Assembly: GCA_021202635.1 (NCBI GenBank)
Contig: JAJQCQ010000077.1
Coordinates: 1 to 64,000, forward strand
Direction: 5' to 3'
Source of the DNA: Lachnospiraceae bacterium
GTDB lineage: Bacteria; Bacillota; Clostridia; Lachnospirales; Lachnospiraceae
Length of the DNA: 64,000 nucleotides
This document shows, in pieces, positions 5,920 through 15,878 of this stretch (the stretch's first letter is position 1; each line of letters starts with the position of its first letter). The position numbers were made by a program, and so were the translations under genes. Under the pieces are notes generated by a model, which searched no databases, was not told where the DNA came from, and saw nothing but the letters and a program-made list of their open reading frames with translations.

Positions 5920-7849
5920 ACTGGTACGCGGGGAAATGCGGCAGATGAACTGGCTGACGGCGGTGCAGATGGTGGTTTTTGTTCTCTTTTTACCGTTTCG
6001 GGCATTAATGTCGATGGCCATTCGTCAGAATGAGCTGATGCGCGAAGGGGAGACAGCCTATAGTGCGGTGGAACAGTTCAGCCGTCATGTGGGTCTGGGA
6101 CATGCGGAGAATACCTGTCTGATTCTGATCTGCGGCGCAGTGTGCGCGCTGACGACTTTTGCGTATCTGCAGTCACAGGTGAAACAGGATTTTTACCACA
6201 GTCTGTCCCTGAAGCGGGAGGAGCTTTTTGGTGTAAAATATTTAAGCAGTGCGATGACGTTTGTAGTTGCCTATCTGACCGGACAGGTGCTGACGATTCT
6301 GGTGGGCCTGTTTTACCAGGCACTGACCGGACAGATTGCATTCGAGATCGCGCTTGCGAGTGTGCAGGGCATTCTCTTTTATCTGTGTAGCTATTCGACA
6401 ACGCTGACAGCGATGATGCTGGCCGGAAATTTTCTGACAACATTTCTGGCAATTGGGGCATTTGGCGCTTATCTGCCAATGCTGATGCTGCTGAAAGAAT
6501 CATTAGAAAGCGTATTTTTGAATACAAAGGTGGAAAGTCTCTTTTCCCGCGCCTCCCAGTTTCGGTTCACGTCTCCATGGGCGTGGTGCCTGTATTCTGG
6601 ATCCCGCGCGGGAACTGTGAATCATCTGACAGGGGCGGAAAAGCTGCCGACCGCGGGAGACCTCTGCCAGATCATCGCGATTACCGCGGTGCTGACGCTG
6701 GCGGCGCTGGCGCTTTACCGCGCGCGGAAAACGGAGGCTGCCGGCTCTGCGCTTGCGTTTCCCATCCTCGAGCCGGTCATTAAAGTGATGGTCACCGTTC
6801 CGGTTTCTCTGGTAGCGGGACTGATCGCCTATGAGCTGACGCAGGCAGTGTTCTTTGAAGTAATGTTTATCCTGCTGTTTGGCGCTCTCTCCTGTGTGAT
6901 CATTGAGTTTATTTACCGGATGGATATTCGTCAGGTGCTTGCCCACAAATGGCAGTTTGCGGTTTCTATTATTATCGGCTGCGCGATTTTCTTTGCCTAT
7001 CGCTACGATTTGATGGGATTTAACACCTATCTTCCGGTACAGGATGAGATCGCGGCAATGTCTGTTTCCTCACCTGATTTCTCTTCCTATATTGCTTATG
7101 GCGACAATGGAGAAATTGTTTATTCCACATCTTATCGGGAGCGCCTGGATCAGGTTGAATGGGAAGAGTTTGGCAGAATTTATGAGTTGGCTGAGGATGG
7201 AGTGGAAAACGTAAAAGAATATGGCCTTTCGGATGCCGTCTATGACCAGAATGTGAATGGCGTATATATCAAGTATCATCTTAAGAGCGGGAAAGAGGTA
7301 TACCGGTATTATCAGATCAGCAGGGAGCTTTATTGTGAAGTGATGAATGAGCTGTTTCAGGATGAAGACTTCAGGGAACCGTATTTCCCGATTTGTACAT
7401 GGGATGAGGAAACCCTGAAGAGGATTTCAGGCGTCTGGGTCTATCTGTGTGGATATAATGAAGAAACACTGCTCAAGACGGATAAGGATACGGTGAATGA
7501 CACCAGAACGGAAGAAGACCTGGAGGCAGAAAGTGAATTCACAGATGAGAGTGAGGCAGAAGAACTTTCAGACACAACAGAGGACGTGGATGAGGAAGGG
7601 TGGTATTATGTGGAGTCTTACAGTGTGCTTGACATTACCGTGCCTTTATCCAGACTTTCGGAGCTGGTGGAAGCGTACCGGGTGGATTTGAAGGAGGTTT
7701 CGTTCGAAGATCTCTATTACAGCGATGATAACAGTTATATTTATTTTTATCTGGACAGTACCTATCGGAGCGATGATTATCCGGTCAATGCGAAGTTTAC
7801 CAATACCATGGCGCTGCTGAGGGAGATTTATCAGGAGCAGCAGGGGTGA
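5894..7849 (+). CDS. ABC transporter permease with large C-terminal extracytoplasmic domain
   Basis: A 651-residue partner of the preceding ATPase. Residues 1-375 hold about eight hydrophobic segments, including an early one (MVVFVLFLPFRALMSM) and the last near 365. The rest is a hydrophilic Tyr/Asp/Glu-rich domain with a strongly acidic low-complexity stretch around residues 540-575. The ATG at 5894 was chosen (GAGGTGGCGG upstream), inside the ATPase gene, so translation is probably coupled. A terminator follows at 7895. The soluble domain could sense an envelope ligand, but I recognise no catalytic motif. Confidence 0.85.
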   Translation: MTSKISFSKLVRGEMRQMNWLTAVQMVVFVLFLPFRALMSMAIRQNELMREGETAYSAVEQFSRHVGLGHAENTCLILICGAVCALTTFAYLQSQVKQDFYHSLSLKREELFGVKYLSSAMTFVVAYLTGQVLTILVGLFYQALTGQIAFEIALASVQGILFYLCSYSTTLTAMMLAGNFLTTFLAIGAFGAYLPMLMLLKESLESVFLNTKVESLFSRASQFRFTSPWAWCLYSGSRAGTVNHLTGAEKLPTAGDLCQIIAITAVLTLAALALYRARKTEAAGSALAFPILEPVIKVMVTVPVSLVAGLIAYELTQAVFFEVMFILLFGALSCVIIEFIYRMDIRQVLAHKWQFAVSIIIGCAIFFAYRYDLMGFNTYLPVQDEIAAMSVSSPDFSSYIAYGDNGEIVYSTSYRERLDQVEWEEFGRIYELAEDGVENVKEYGLSDAVYDQNVNGVYIKYHLKSGKEVYRYYQISRELYCEVMNELFQDEDFREPYFPICTWDEETLKRISGVWVYLCGYNEETLLKTDKDTVNDTRTEEDLEAESEFTDESEAEELSDTTEDVDEEGWYYVESYSVLDITVPLSRLSELVEAYRVDLKEVSFEDLYYSDDNSYIYFYLDSTYRSDDYPVNAKFTNTMALLREIYQEQQG

Positions 7850-7894
7850 ATGGACAGAGACTGCTGTAAGAAGCGGAATGCCAGAGAAGAAGGA

Positions 7895-7922
7895 GGGAGG
7901 CGTATGTGCGTCTTCCTTTTTT
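7895..7922 (+). terminator. Intrinsic terminator after the YtrA-type ABC operon
   Basis: GGGAGGCG (7895-7902) pairs with CGTCTTCC (7909-7916) through two GU pairs, followed by six Ts (7917-7922). Confidence 0.65.
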
Positions 7923-8002
7923 GCGAACACAGGAAGGAGCACGTAAATGAAATTGGCGGGAGTTAAGCCGTAGATATCATAAAAGGAATGCAATGTCGGA
8001 GG

Positions 8003-8031
8003 TTGACAGTGTTTTATGAAAATGGTAACAT
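8003..8031 (+). promoter_or_regulatory. Predicted promoter of the heterodimeric ABC exporter operon
   Basis: TTGACA (8003-8008), a 17-base spacer and TAACAT (8026-8031), 92 bases before the first exporter gene. Confidence 0.6.
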
Positions 8032-8122
8032 ATGGATTCGGAAAGGCAGACTGTCTTTTTCAGTGAATACAGGACTAAAATTGTTATGAAACGTGTGGTG
8101 TAAAAGCCAGGGAGAGAAAAAC

Positions 8123-10123
8123 ATGTGGAAATTACTGAAATATCTGAAGGAATACCGTAAGGAATCCATCTGCGCACCGCTGTTCAAGCTGCTGGAGGCA
8201 TCGTTTGAACTTCTGGTTCCTCTGGTAATGGCCAGGATTATTGATGTAGGGATTAAAAATCAGGATACGGCATACATTCTGCGTATGTGTCTGCTGATGG
8301 TGGCGCTGGGCGTGGTCGGGCTGGCCTGCTCGGTTACGGCACAGTATTTTTCTGCAAAGGCGGCGGTGGGATTTTCCGCGAAGCTGCGGGAGGTGCTCTT
8401 TGCACATATTCAGGTGCTCTCGTTTACGGAGATGGATGACATCGGCACATCCACGCTGATTACCAGGATGACGAGCGATATCAATCAGGTGCAGTCCGGT
8501 GTGAATTTGTTTCTTCGCCTGTTCATGCGTTCTCCGTTTATTGTGTTTGGTGCGATGATTATGGCATTCACCATCGACGCGAAGGCGGCGCTGGTGTTTG
8601 TGGTTGTGATTCCGGTTCTCTGTGTGATTGTGTTTGGTATTATGCTGATCAGTATTCCGATGTACCGGCGGGTACAGGAGCGGCTGGACAGAGTTGTGCG
8701 CCTGACGCGGGAGAATCTCCTCGGCGTGCGTGTGATCCGCGCCTTTTGCCGGGAATCGCAGGAAATCCGGGATTTTGATGAAAAAAATGATGCGCTGGTT
8801 AAGGTGCAGCTTTTATCCGGTCGTATTTCCGCACTGATGAATCCGATGACCTATGTGGTGGTTAATGTCGGGCTGATTGCGCTGCTTTACGTCGGTGCAT
8901 CGCGCGTGGATGCCGGAATTATTACGCAGGGAAGTGTGGTCGCGCTGGTCAATTATATGTCGCAGATTCTGGTGGAACTGGTCAAGCTGGCGAACCTGAT
9001 TATTACCGTGACGAAGGCGATTGCCTGTGGCAACCGGATTCAGACGGTGCTGGAGGTACCGGTGGGGATGGAGTCTGCCCTGGATGCTTCCTCTTTGAAG
9101 GATCAAACGGATGGAATCTACGCAGAATCCCGTTCGGAGGCTGCCGCGGTTTCTTTCGATCACGTGGTGTTCCGCTATCGCGGCGCCGGGGCTGACGCCC
9201 TGGATGATCTGACCTTTACCGCGAAGCGCGGGGAGACGATCGGCATCATCGGCGGTACGGGTTCCGGGAAAACCTCGCTGGTCAGCCTGATTCCGCGTTT
9301 TTATGATGTGAGCGCGGGCTGTGTGCGGGTCAACGGACGGGATGTACGTGAGTATGTGCCGGATGAGCTGCGGCGGAAGGTCGGCATTGTGATGCAAAAA
9401 CCGGTTCTCTTTAAGGGAACGATCCGCAGCAACCTGCTCTGGGGCAATGAAGACGCGACGGATGAGGAGCTGATCGAGGCGATCCGGGCGGCGCAGGCGG
9501 AGGATGTGCTGCGTGCGCATGGAAAGGAAACCGGCCATACAGCCGGGCAGAAGGGCGCGTCGGTGACGGAGGAAGAACTGCTTAGGGAAAGTCTGGACGC
9601 TCCCGTGGAGCAGGAGGGACGTAACTTTTCCGGCGGACAAAAGCAGCGGCTGACGATTGCCCGTGCGCTTGTGCGCCATCCGGAAATACTGATTCTGGAC
9701 GACAGCGCGTCTGCACTGGATTTTGCGACGGATGCGCGGCTGCGTGCCGCGATCCGGGATCTGAATCGCAAAACATCTGCAGAAAGAACCGGCCATAACA
9801 GCAGTCAGGCGGTTTCAGAAAAAGCAGCTGATACAGCCGGCAGCATGACGGTTTTTATTGTATCCCAGCGTACTTCTTCCATCGCGCATGCGGATAAGAT
9901 TATCGTGCTGGAGGATGGACGGGTGGCAGGGATTGGTACGCATAAAGACCTTCTGGAGACCTGTGCGGTTTACCGGGAAACGCATTATTCTCATTTCCCG
10001 AAAGCGGAGGAAGACGGCAAGCCGGGGAAGGAAAAGACTGCATCTGTTTCCGGGGCAGGGCGCATATCCGGACGGGAGTCAGAGCAGAATGCCGGAAGCT
10101 GTGGGAAGGAGGTGCTCGCATGA
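8123..10123 (+). CDS. Heterodimeric ABC exporter half-transporter with degenerate ATP site
   Basis: A 666-residue exporter half: six-helix transmembrane domain (residues 1-315) and nucleotide-binding domain (about 350-640). Walker A is GGTGSGKTS and the signature is FSGGQ. Walker B ends LDDSASALD, with Asp where the catalytic Glu should be, and the switch loop reads VSQRTSS, with Gln replacing His. Both losses mark the degenerate-site subunit of heterodimeric exporters such as TM287/288 and BmrCD. The NBD has two extra hydrophilic inserts (around 475-495 and 565-585) and a charged C-terminal tail. The partner gene overlaps by ATGA. The substrate is unknown; drugs or lipids are usual for the family. 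Confidence 0.93.
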   Translation: MWKLLKYLKEYRKESICAPLFKLLEASFELLVPLVMARIIDVGIKNQDTAYILRMCLLMVALGVVGLACSVTAQYFSAKAAVGFSAKLREVLFAHIQVLSFTEMDDIGTSTLITRMTSDINQVQSGVNLFLRLFMRSPFIVFGAMIMAFTIDAKAALVFVVVIPVLCVIVFGIMLISIPMYRRVQERLDRVVRLTRENLLGVRVIRAFCRESQEIRDFDEKNDALVKVQLLSGRISALMNPMTYVVVNVGLIALLYVGASRVDAGIITQGSVVALVNYMSQILVELVKLANLIITVTKAIACGNRIQTVLEVPVGMESALDASSLKDQTDGIYAESRSEAAAVSFDHVVFRYRGAGADALDDLTFTAKRGETIGIIGGTGSGKTSLVSLIPRFYDVSAGCVRVNGRDVREYVPDELRRKVGIVMQKPVLFKGTIRSNLLWGNEDATDEELIEAIRAAQAEDVLRAHGKETGHTAGQKGASVTEEELLRESLDAPVEQEGRNFSGGQKQRLTIARALVRHPEILILDDSASALDFATDARLRAAIRDLNRKTSAERTGHNSSQAVSEKAADTAGSMTVFIVSQRTSSIAHADKIIVLEDGRVAGIGTHKDLLETCAVYRETHYSHFPKAEEDGKPGKEKTASVSGAGRISGRESEQNAGSCGKEVLA

Positions 10124-11874
10124 AAAAGAAGAGCGGACAAAAAGAGATTCTGATGCGGGTCCTTACGTGCATCCGGCCGCATGCGGTGCTGGTGCTGCTT
10201 TCTCTTATGATGGCGGTGCTTTCGGTGGTACTGACTCTCTATCTGCCGGTACTGACCGGTCAGATTGTCGATAATGTGATCGGTCCGGGCGAGGTGGATT
10301 TTGCGGCGATCTTTGCTATTATGCGCAAAATGGCTGTCGCGATTTTTGTTACGGCGCTTGCTCAGTGGCTGATGAATATTTTTAACAACCGGATTGTCTA
10401 CCGCGTGTCGAGTGAGGTGCGCGAACAGGCATTTCGCAAGATTGAGATTTTACCGCTGCAATATCTGGATACTCATTCATCCGGTGAGATGGTCAGCCGT
10501 GTGATCGCGGATGTGGATCAGTTTTCCGACGGACTTCTGATGGGCTTTACACAGCTGTTTACCGGTGTGGTGACGATTCTGGGAACGCTGTTTTTCATGC
10601 TTTCCGTGAACATACGGATTACACTGGTCGTAGTGCTGCTGACGCCGGTGTCGCTGCTGGTGGCGAACTTCATCGCGAAGAGGACTTACTCGATGTTCCG
10701 AAAGCAGTCGGAGACACGTGGGGAGCAGACGGCGCTGATTGACGAGATGATCGGCAATCAGAAGGTTGTGCAGGCTTATGGCCAGGAAGCGCACGTGCAG
10801 GAGCAGTTTAATGAGGTGAATCAGCGGCTTTCCAATTATTCGCTGCGTGCAATTTTCTTTTCCTCTCTGACCAACCCCTGTACGCGGTTTGTCAACAGTC
10901 TCGTATATACCGGAGTCGGTCTGACGGGTGCGCTCTCGGTAGTCGGAGGCCTCATGACGGTGGGGCAGCTTTCGGCATTTTTATCCTACGCGAACCAGTA
11001 TACCAAGCCATTTAACGAAATCTCTGGCGTGGTGACGGAGCTGCAGAATGCGCTGGCCTGCGCAGGGCGGATTTTCGAACTGATTGATGCGGAGGCGGAA
11101 GTGTCCGATGAGGGCGCGGATGAGGTGCTCCCGCGGGATCCGGGCGCGGTCACGCTGAAACAGGTAAGCTTTTCTTACACGAAAAGAACGCCTCTGATTG
11201 AGAATTTTAACCTCTCTGTCCGGCCGGGACAGCGTGTTGCGATTGTTGGTCCGACCGGCTGTGGAAAAACGACGCTGATCAACCTGCTGATGCGATTTTA
11301 TGATGTGGACGACGGAAGCATTGCCATTGAAGGAAAAGACATTCGCCGCCTGAAAAGGAAGAATCTGCGCGGGGCATATGGAATGGTGCTTCAGGATACC
11401 TGGCTGCGCGCCGGGACGATCCGGGAAAATATTTCCATGGGGCGTCCGGACGCCACGGAGGAGGAGATCATCCAGGCTGCGAAGGATTCACACGCACACA
11501 GCTTTATCCGCAGGCTCCCGCAGGGGTATGATACGGTAATTGGCGAAAATGGCGGGAATCTTTCCCAGGGACAGAAGCAGCTGCTGTGCATCGCGCGTGT
11601 AATGCTTACTCTGCCGCCGATGCTGATCCTGGATGAGGCGACCTCGTCCATTGATACCCGTACCGAGATCCGTATTCAGCAGGCATTCCAGAAAATGATG
11701 CAGGGCCGGACCAGTTTTATTGTAGCACACCGCCTTTCGACGATACAAAATGCGGACGTGATTCTTGTAATGCGGGATGGGAGCGTGATTGAGCAGGGGA
11801 CGCACCGGGAGCTGCTGGAAAAGGGCGGGTTCTACGCGGAGCTGTATAACAGTCAGTTCGTGATGCCGGAATAA
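10120..11874 (+). CDS. Heterodimeric ABC exporter half-transporter (catalytic subunit)
   Basis: A 584-residue partner of the preceding gene. It has the transmembrane domain (1-325) and an NBD with Walker A GPTGCGKTT, Walker B LILDEATSSID with the catalytic Glu, and an intact VAHRLSTI switch loop. Its signature is LSQGQ instead of LSGGQ. That is the expected complement: its Walker site completes the active ATP site, and its altered signature faces the partner's degenerate Walker site. The two genes overlap by four bases, and no regulator is directly linked. Confidence 0.94.
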   Translation: MKKKSGQKEILMRVLTCIRPHAVLVLLSLMMAVLSVVLTLYLPVLTGQIVDNVIGPGEVDFAAIFAIMRKMAVAIFVTALAQWLMNIFNNRIVYRVSSEVREQAFRKIEILPLQYLDTHSSGEMVSRVIADVDQFSDGLLMGFTQLFTGVVTILGTLFFMLSVNIRITLVVVLLTPVSLLVANFIAKRTYSMFRKQSETRGEQTALIDEMIGNQKVVQAYGQEAHVQEQFNEVNQRLSNYSLRAIFFSSLTNPCTRFVNSLVYTGVGLTGALSVVGGLMTVGQLSAFLSYANQYTKPFNEISGVVTELQNALACAGRIFELIDAEAEVSDEGADEVLPRDPGAVTLKQVSFSYTKRTPLIENFNLSVRPGQRVAIVGPTGCGKTTLINLLMRFYDVDDGSIAIEGKDIRRLKRKNLRGAYGMVLQDTWLRAGTIRENISMGRPDATEEEIIQAAKDSHAHSFIRRLPQGYDTVIGENGGNLSQGQKQLLCIARVMLTLPPMLILDEATSSIDTRTEIRIQQAFQKMMQGRTSFIVAHRLSTIQNADVILVMRDGSVIEQGTHRELLEKGGFYAELYNSQFVMPE

Positions 11875-12038
11875 AAAACGGAAGGATATTCAGATTTTAT
11901 TAAGCTTTTTGCACGCGATTTTTCTTGAAATATCGGGGAAAATCTATTACCATAAGGAGTGAAAAAGAGAATCTGATAACCACGACAGCAAAGAAAAGGA
12001 CGACATCGGAATATGAATGAGGAGGGAGGCCAAAAGTT

Positions 12039-12479
12039 ATGGAAATTGGGATGCAGGCTCTGCTGTGGCTTGCTGTATTGGTGATTTTTCTGACAATTGA
12101 GGCTATTACTCTGGGACTGACGACGATCTGGTTTGCCGGAGGCGCACTGGCGGGGTTTGTTCTGGCGATTCTACAGATGAATCCAGGCGTACAGGTCGCC
12201 GCGTTCTGCGTGGTATCGGTGCTGCTGCTAATCTTTACCAGACCCGCAGCGGCTCGCTGGCTGAACCGCGATCGGGTGAAGACGAACGCACAGAGCCTGG
12301 TTGGAGAGATGGCGGTCGTCACAGAGCGTATCGATAATCTTGCCGGGTCCGGACAGGTGCAGGTACATGGACAGTACTGGACGGCACGGTCTGCGGACCA
12401 GTCCCTGGTCATCGAAAAGGAGAAAAATGTAAAAATTGAAGAGATCAGCGGAGTGAAGCTGATCGTGAAGGAGGCATGA
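12039..12479 (+). CDS. NfeD-like membrane protein
   Basis: A 146-residue protein of the short NfeD (YbbK-like) class. Two or three hydrophobic segments (about 5-30, 32-50 and 52-68) come first, followed by a C-terminal OB-fold domain (85-146) with the typical VGEMAVVTERIDN and YWTARSAD pattern. NfeD partners act with SPFH proteins, and the gene is three bases upstream of one. GGAGGGAGG lies 10-18 bases before the ATG. Membrane-microdomain organisation is the family role; the exact function is unknown. Confidence 0.9.
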   Translation: MEIGMQALLWLAVLVIFLTIEAITLGLTTIWFAGGALAGFVLAILQMNPGVQVAAFCVVSVLLLIFTRPAAARWLNRDRVKTNAQSLVGEMAVVTERIDNLAGSGQVQVHGQYWTARSADQSLVIEKEKNVKIEEISGVKLIVKEA

Positions 12480-12482
12480 GCT

Positions 12483-13442
12483 ATGAATATGAGTGTCAAT
12501 GCAAGCAACAGCTGGTTTAGTTTCGGAACGGTATTAGTGATTGTTTTGATTTTAGTAGCGCTTTGGATTCTGGCATCCTGTATTAAAGTGGTGCCGCAGG
12601 CGCAGGCGTTTGTTTTGGAACGTCTCGGCGGGTATCAGTCGACCTGGGACGTTGGACTGCATTTTAAGGTTCCGTTTATCGATCGTGTAGCAAAACGCGT
12701 GAATTTAAAGGAGCAGGTGGTGGATTTTGCCCCGCAGCCGGTGATTACAAAGGATAATGTTACGATGCAGATTGATACGGTGGTCTTTTTCCAGATCACA
12801 GACCCGAAGCTTTATACCTATGGTGTGGAGAACCCGATTATGGCGATCGAGAACCTGACGGCGACGACTCTGCGAAACATCATCGGAGATATGGAGCTGG
12901 ATCAGACGCTTACTTCCCGCGAGGTGATTAACACTTCCATGCGCGCGACGCTGGATGTGGCAACAGATCCCTGGGGGATCAAAGTAAACCGGGTTGAGCT
13001 GAAGAATATTCTGCCTCCGTCACAGATCATTGACGCGATGGAGAAGCAGATGAAGGCAGAGCGTGAACGCCGGGAAGCGATTTTGAAGGCAGAGGGAGAG
13101 AAAAAGTCATCGATCCTCGTGGCAGAAGGACACAAGCAGTCCGCGATCCTGGATGCGGAGGCGGAGAAGCAGGCGGCGATTCTGCATGCAGAAGCACAGA
13201 AGGAAAAGATGATCCGCGAGGCGGAAGGTGAGGCGGAAGCGATCCTGAAGGTCAATCAGGCAAAAGCGGAGGGAATTAAGCTGATTCGCGAGGCGGAAGC
13301 CGATCAGGCAGTACTGACACTGAAGAGCTTTGAGACACTGGAGAAGGTGGCGGACGGCCAGTCCACGAAGATTATTATCCCGTCCGAATTGCAGAACGTT
13401 GCCGGACTGGTAAAGGCAGTCGCAGAAGTGGCAAAGGATTGA
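12483..13442 (+). CDS. SPFH/stomatin-like (band 7) protein, QmcA type
   Basis: A 319-residue protein with an N-terminal membrane anchor (about residues 15-35). The SPFH domain runs from about 40 to 190 (PQAQAFVLERLGGYQ, DTVVFFQITDP, RVELKNILPP). A long Ala/Glu/Lys coiled coil follows (190-290) with repeated AEGEKKS/AEAEKQA/AEAQKEK units, then a short C-terminal region. AAGGAGG lies nine bases before the ATG. The pairing with NfeD is conserved and defines a membrane-scaffold unit. Its direct clients cannot be read from the sequence. Confidence 0.93.
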   Translation: MNMSVNASNSWFSFGTVLVIVLILVALWILASCIKVVPQAQAFVLERLGGYQSTWDVGLHFKVPFIDRVAKRVNLKEQVVDFAPQPVITKDNVTMQIDTVVFFQITDPKLYTYGVENPIMAIENLTATTLRNIIGDMELDQTLTSREVINTSMRATLDVATDPWGIKVNRVELKNILPPSQIIDAMEKQMKAERERREAILKAEGEKKSSILVAEGHKQSAILDAEAEKQAAILHAEAQKEKMIREAEGEAEAILKVNQAKAEGIKLIREAEADQAVLTLKSFETLEKVADGQSTKIIIPSELQNVAGLVKAVAEVAKD

Positions 13443-13488
13443 GCATGGTTTCAGAACGTGACAGGCTTTGGAAAAGAGGATGGATTTT

Positions 13489-14481
13489 ATGAATTTAAAA
13501 GGCAGAAGCTTTCTGACATTGAAAGATTTTACCCCGGAGGAGATCGGTTATCTGCTGGATCTCGCCGCAGATTTAAAAGCAAAAAAGAAAGCAGGCGTTT
13601 TAGAGACGCCGTTAACTGGAAAGAACATTGCGCTGATTTTTGAAAAGACCAGCACGCGTACCCGCTGTTCCTTTGAGGTGGCTTCGCACGACCTGGGGGC
13701 GCATGTGACTTATCTTGATCCAAGCGGGTCGCAGATTGGGAAAAAGGAAAGCATTCGCGACACGGCCCGTGTGCTGGGCAGAATGTTCGACGGCATTGAA
13801 TACCGCGGCTACGGGCAGAGCATCGTAGAGGAGCTGGCGAAATATTCTGGTGTTCCGGTCTGGAATGGTCTGACAAATGAATATCATCCGACGCAGATGC
13901 TGGCGGATCTTCTCACTGTGCGGGAACATCTCGGTTCCTTAAAGGGCAAAAAGCTCGCTTATTTTGGTGATGCGCGATATAATATGGGAAATTCTCTGAT
14001 GATCGCCTGTGCAAAGATGGGGATGCATTTTACCGCATGCACGGCAAAGGCCTACTTTCCGGAACAGAAGCTGGTAGAGCTCTGTCAGACGTATGCGTCC
14101 GAGAGCGGCGGCTCTATTACTCTGACGGATTCTGTGGAGAAGGGCGCGACGAATGCAGATGTCGTTTACACGGACGTGTGGGTGTCAATGGGAGAGCCGG
14201 ATGAGGTCTGGGCAGAGCGCATCGATGCGCTTCTGCCATACCAGGTGAATGCGAAGGTGATGTCTCTGGCAAAGGACAGTGCCATCTTTATGCACTGCCT
14301 GCCGGCATTCCATGACCTGGAGACGAAGATTGGCCGTGAAGTCTACGAAAAATTTGGTCTCAAAGAGATGGAAGTAACAGATGAGGTCTTTGAGTCCGCC
14401 CAGTCGGTTGTTTTTGATGAGGCGGAGAATCGCATGCATACCATCAAGGCTGTGATTGCAGCGACTCTGGCTGGCTGCTGA
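13489..14481 (+). CDS. argF: Ornithine carbamoyltransferase
   Basis: A 330-residue cytoplasmic enzyme that makes citrulline from ornithine and carbamoyl phosphate. The carbamoyl-phosphate loop EKTSTRTR is near residue 50, HPTQ appears as [10 protein letters not shown], the ornithine-site motif DVWVSMG is present, and HCLPAF holds the active-site Cys. The ATG at 13489 follows AAGAGGA by eight bases; an in-frame ATG at 13480 is too close to that site. No arginine-pathway or deiminase genes are nearby, so biosynthetic (ArgF) and catabolic (ArcB) roles cannot be separated by context. Sequence length and motifs fit either. Confidence 0.95.
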   Translation: MNLKGRSFLTLKDFTPEEIGYLLDLAADLKAKKKAGVLETPLTGKNIALIFEKTSTRTRCSFEVASHDLGAHVTYLDPSGSQIGKKESIRDTARVLGRMFDGIEYRGYGQSIVEELAKYSGVPVWNGLTNEYHPTQMLADLLTVREHLGSLKGKKLAYFGDARYNMGNSLMIACAKMGMHFTACTAKAYFPEQKLVELCQTYASESGGSITLTDSVEKGATNADVVYTDVWVSMGEPDEVWAERIDALLPYQVNAKVMSLAKDSAIFMHCLPAFHDLETKIGREVYEKFGLKEMEVTDEVFESAQSVVFDEAENRMHTIKAVIAATLAGC

Positions 14482-14492
14482 ACGGGAGCAAA

Positions 14493-14780
14493 ATGAAAGA
14501 ATTAAAAGGCAGGAAGAAACGAAAATTGAAGGAATCCGACGCTCGTATCGCGGAATGGTTCTGCAGTATTACGGCGCTTCTGACGGCGATTCTGTGTGTG
14601 CTGTTTGTCGGTGGAGTCCTGCGTAATTTCTGGGTGCTTGATTTCATTTTTGTGATCGGTATCCTGATGAACCTGTCGCTTATTCTGGTCTCTGTGATTC
14701 GAAAAAAATCTCTGACTGGAGGCATTGGTGTACTGATGCTGTTAGCAGAAGCAACGGCACTTGTATACTTTATCATGTAG
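14493..14780 (+). CDS. Small membrane protein of unknown function
   Basis: A 95-residue protein. A basic N-terminus (KELKGRKKRKLKE) precedes three predicted hydrophobic helices (about 24-45, 48-68 and 76-94), suggesting an N-in topology. GGGAG (14484-14488) supports the start. It lies 11 bases after argF and eight before birA, so it is likely in their transcript. I recognise no family. Confidence 0.7.
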   Translation: MKELKGRKKRKLKESDARIAEWFCSITALLTAILCVLFVGGVLRNFWVLDFIFVIGILMNLSLILVSVIRKKSLTGGIGVLMLLAEATALVYFIM

Positions 14781-14788
14781 GAAGAAAA

Positions 14789-15787
14789 ATGAAAACAACG
14801 ATTTTATCTATGCTGAGCGATAAGGACAGCTACGTATCCGGGCAGGCACTCTGCGAGAAGCTGCAGGTGTCCCGCACGGCAGTGTGGAAGATCATGAATC
14901 AGCTGCGCGAGGAAGGATATGAAATTGAGTCGGTACCGAGCAAAGGCTACCGGATCACAAAGCGTCCGGATCGGATCACAGCAGAGGAAATTATCAGCCG
15001 CCTGCATTCTGACTGGGCGGCAAGACAGGTGTATTATTATGAGTCGATTGATTCGACGAATAATGAGGCAAAACGTCTGGCAGAGGAAGGCGCTGCCGCA
15101 GGTACGCTCGTGGTAGCGGAGGAGCAGGTGCAGGGCAAGGGCCGCCGGGGCAGAAGCTGGGTGACGCCTGCCCGGACTGCAATCGCGATGAGTCTTCTGC
15201 TTCGCCCGGGACAGTCTGAAAATGTGCGTCTGCAGCCGGCTCATGCGCCGATGCTGACTCTGGTCATGGGGATGGCGGTTGCGGCTGCGTGCCGGGAAGT
15301 ATGTGACGTAGAGGTCGGCATCAAATGGCCGAATGATGTGGTGGCGGACGGAAAGAAGATCTGCGGCATTCTTACAGAAATGAGCTGCGAGATGGATTAC
15401 ATTAATTATGTTGTCATCGGAATTGGCATTAATACCGGGGTAGAGCAGTTTCCGCCGGAGCTTTCCAGGACAGCGGTATCCTTGCATACTCTGATGGGAC
15501 ACAGACCGGATCGGGCGAAATTGATTGATGTCTGCATGGAGAAGTTTGAACAGTACTATGACCTGTTTATGGGTACACAGGATTTTACATATTTGCAGGA
15601 AGAGTATAATGCTCTTTTGCTTGGCAGGGGAGACCGTGTACGCGTGTTATCGCCGGGGCGGGAGTTTGAGGGAATTTCCTGTGGAATTGACGACCGGGGC
15701 GAGCTGCTGGTACGCCGGGAAGACGGAACGCTGGAGAAAATCTTTGCGGGTGAAGTATCGGTCAGAGGAATCTACGGGTATGTATAA
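14789..15787 (+). CDS. birA: Bifunctional biotin operon repressor / biotin-protein ligase
   Basis: A 332-residue protein. Residues 1-60 are a winged helix (SGQALCEKLQVSRTAVWKIMNQL). The ligase domain follows with STNNEAKRLA, the biotin/ATP loop GKGRRGRSW, KWPNDV and GILTEM. The C-terminal SH3-like domain (about 285-332) is present, as in group II BirA. It biotinylates acceptor proteins such as acetyl-CoA carboxylase or oxaloacetate decarboxylase subunits, and the HTH implies biotin-dependent repression. No biotin genes lie nearby, so any regulated operon is elsewhere. Confidence 0.95.
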   Translation: MKTTILSMLSDKDSYVSGQALCEKLQVSRTAVWKIMNQLREEGYEIESVPSKGYRITKRPDRITAEEIISRLHSDWAARQVYYYESIDSTNNEAKRLAEEGAAAGTLVVAEEQVQGKGRRGRSWVTPARTAIAMSLLLRPGQSENVRLQPAHAPMLTLVMGMAVAAACREVCDVEVGIKWPNDVVADGKKICGILTEMSCEMDYINYVVIGIGINTGVEQFPPELSRTAVSLHTLMGHRPDRAKLIDVCMEKFEQYYDLFMGTQDFTYLQEEYNALLLGRGDRVRVLSPGREFEGISCGIDDRGELLVRREDGTLEKIFAGEVSVRGIYGYV

Positions 15788-15878
15788 ACGAACCGGATTG
15801 CAAAGCAAACCTGCATGGATGAAATGAACGGTTATGATACAAAAGCAAACGACAATTCAGTACGGGAGGCGTATAGGT

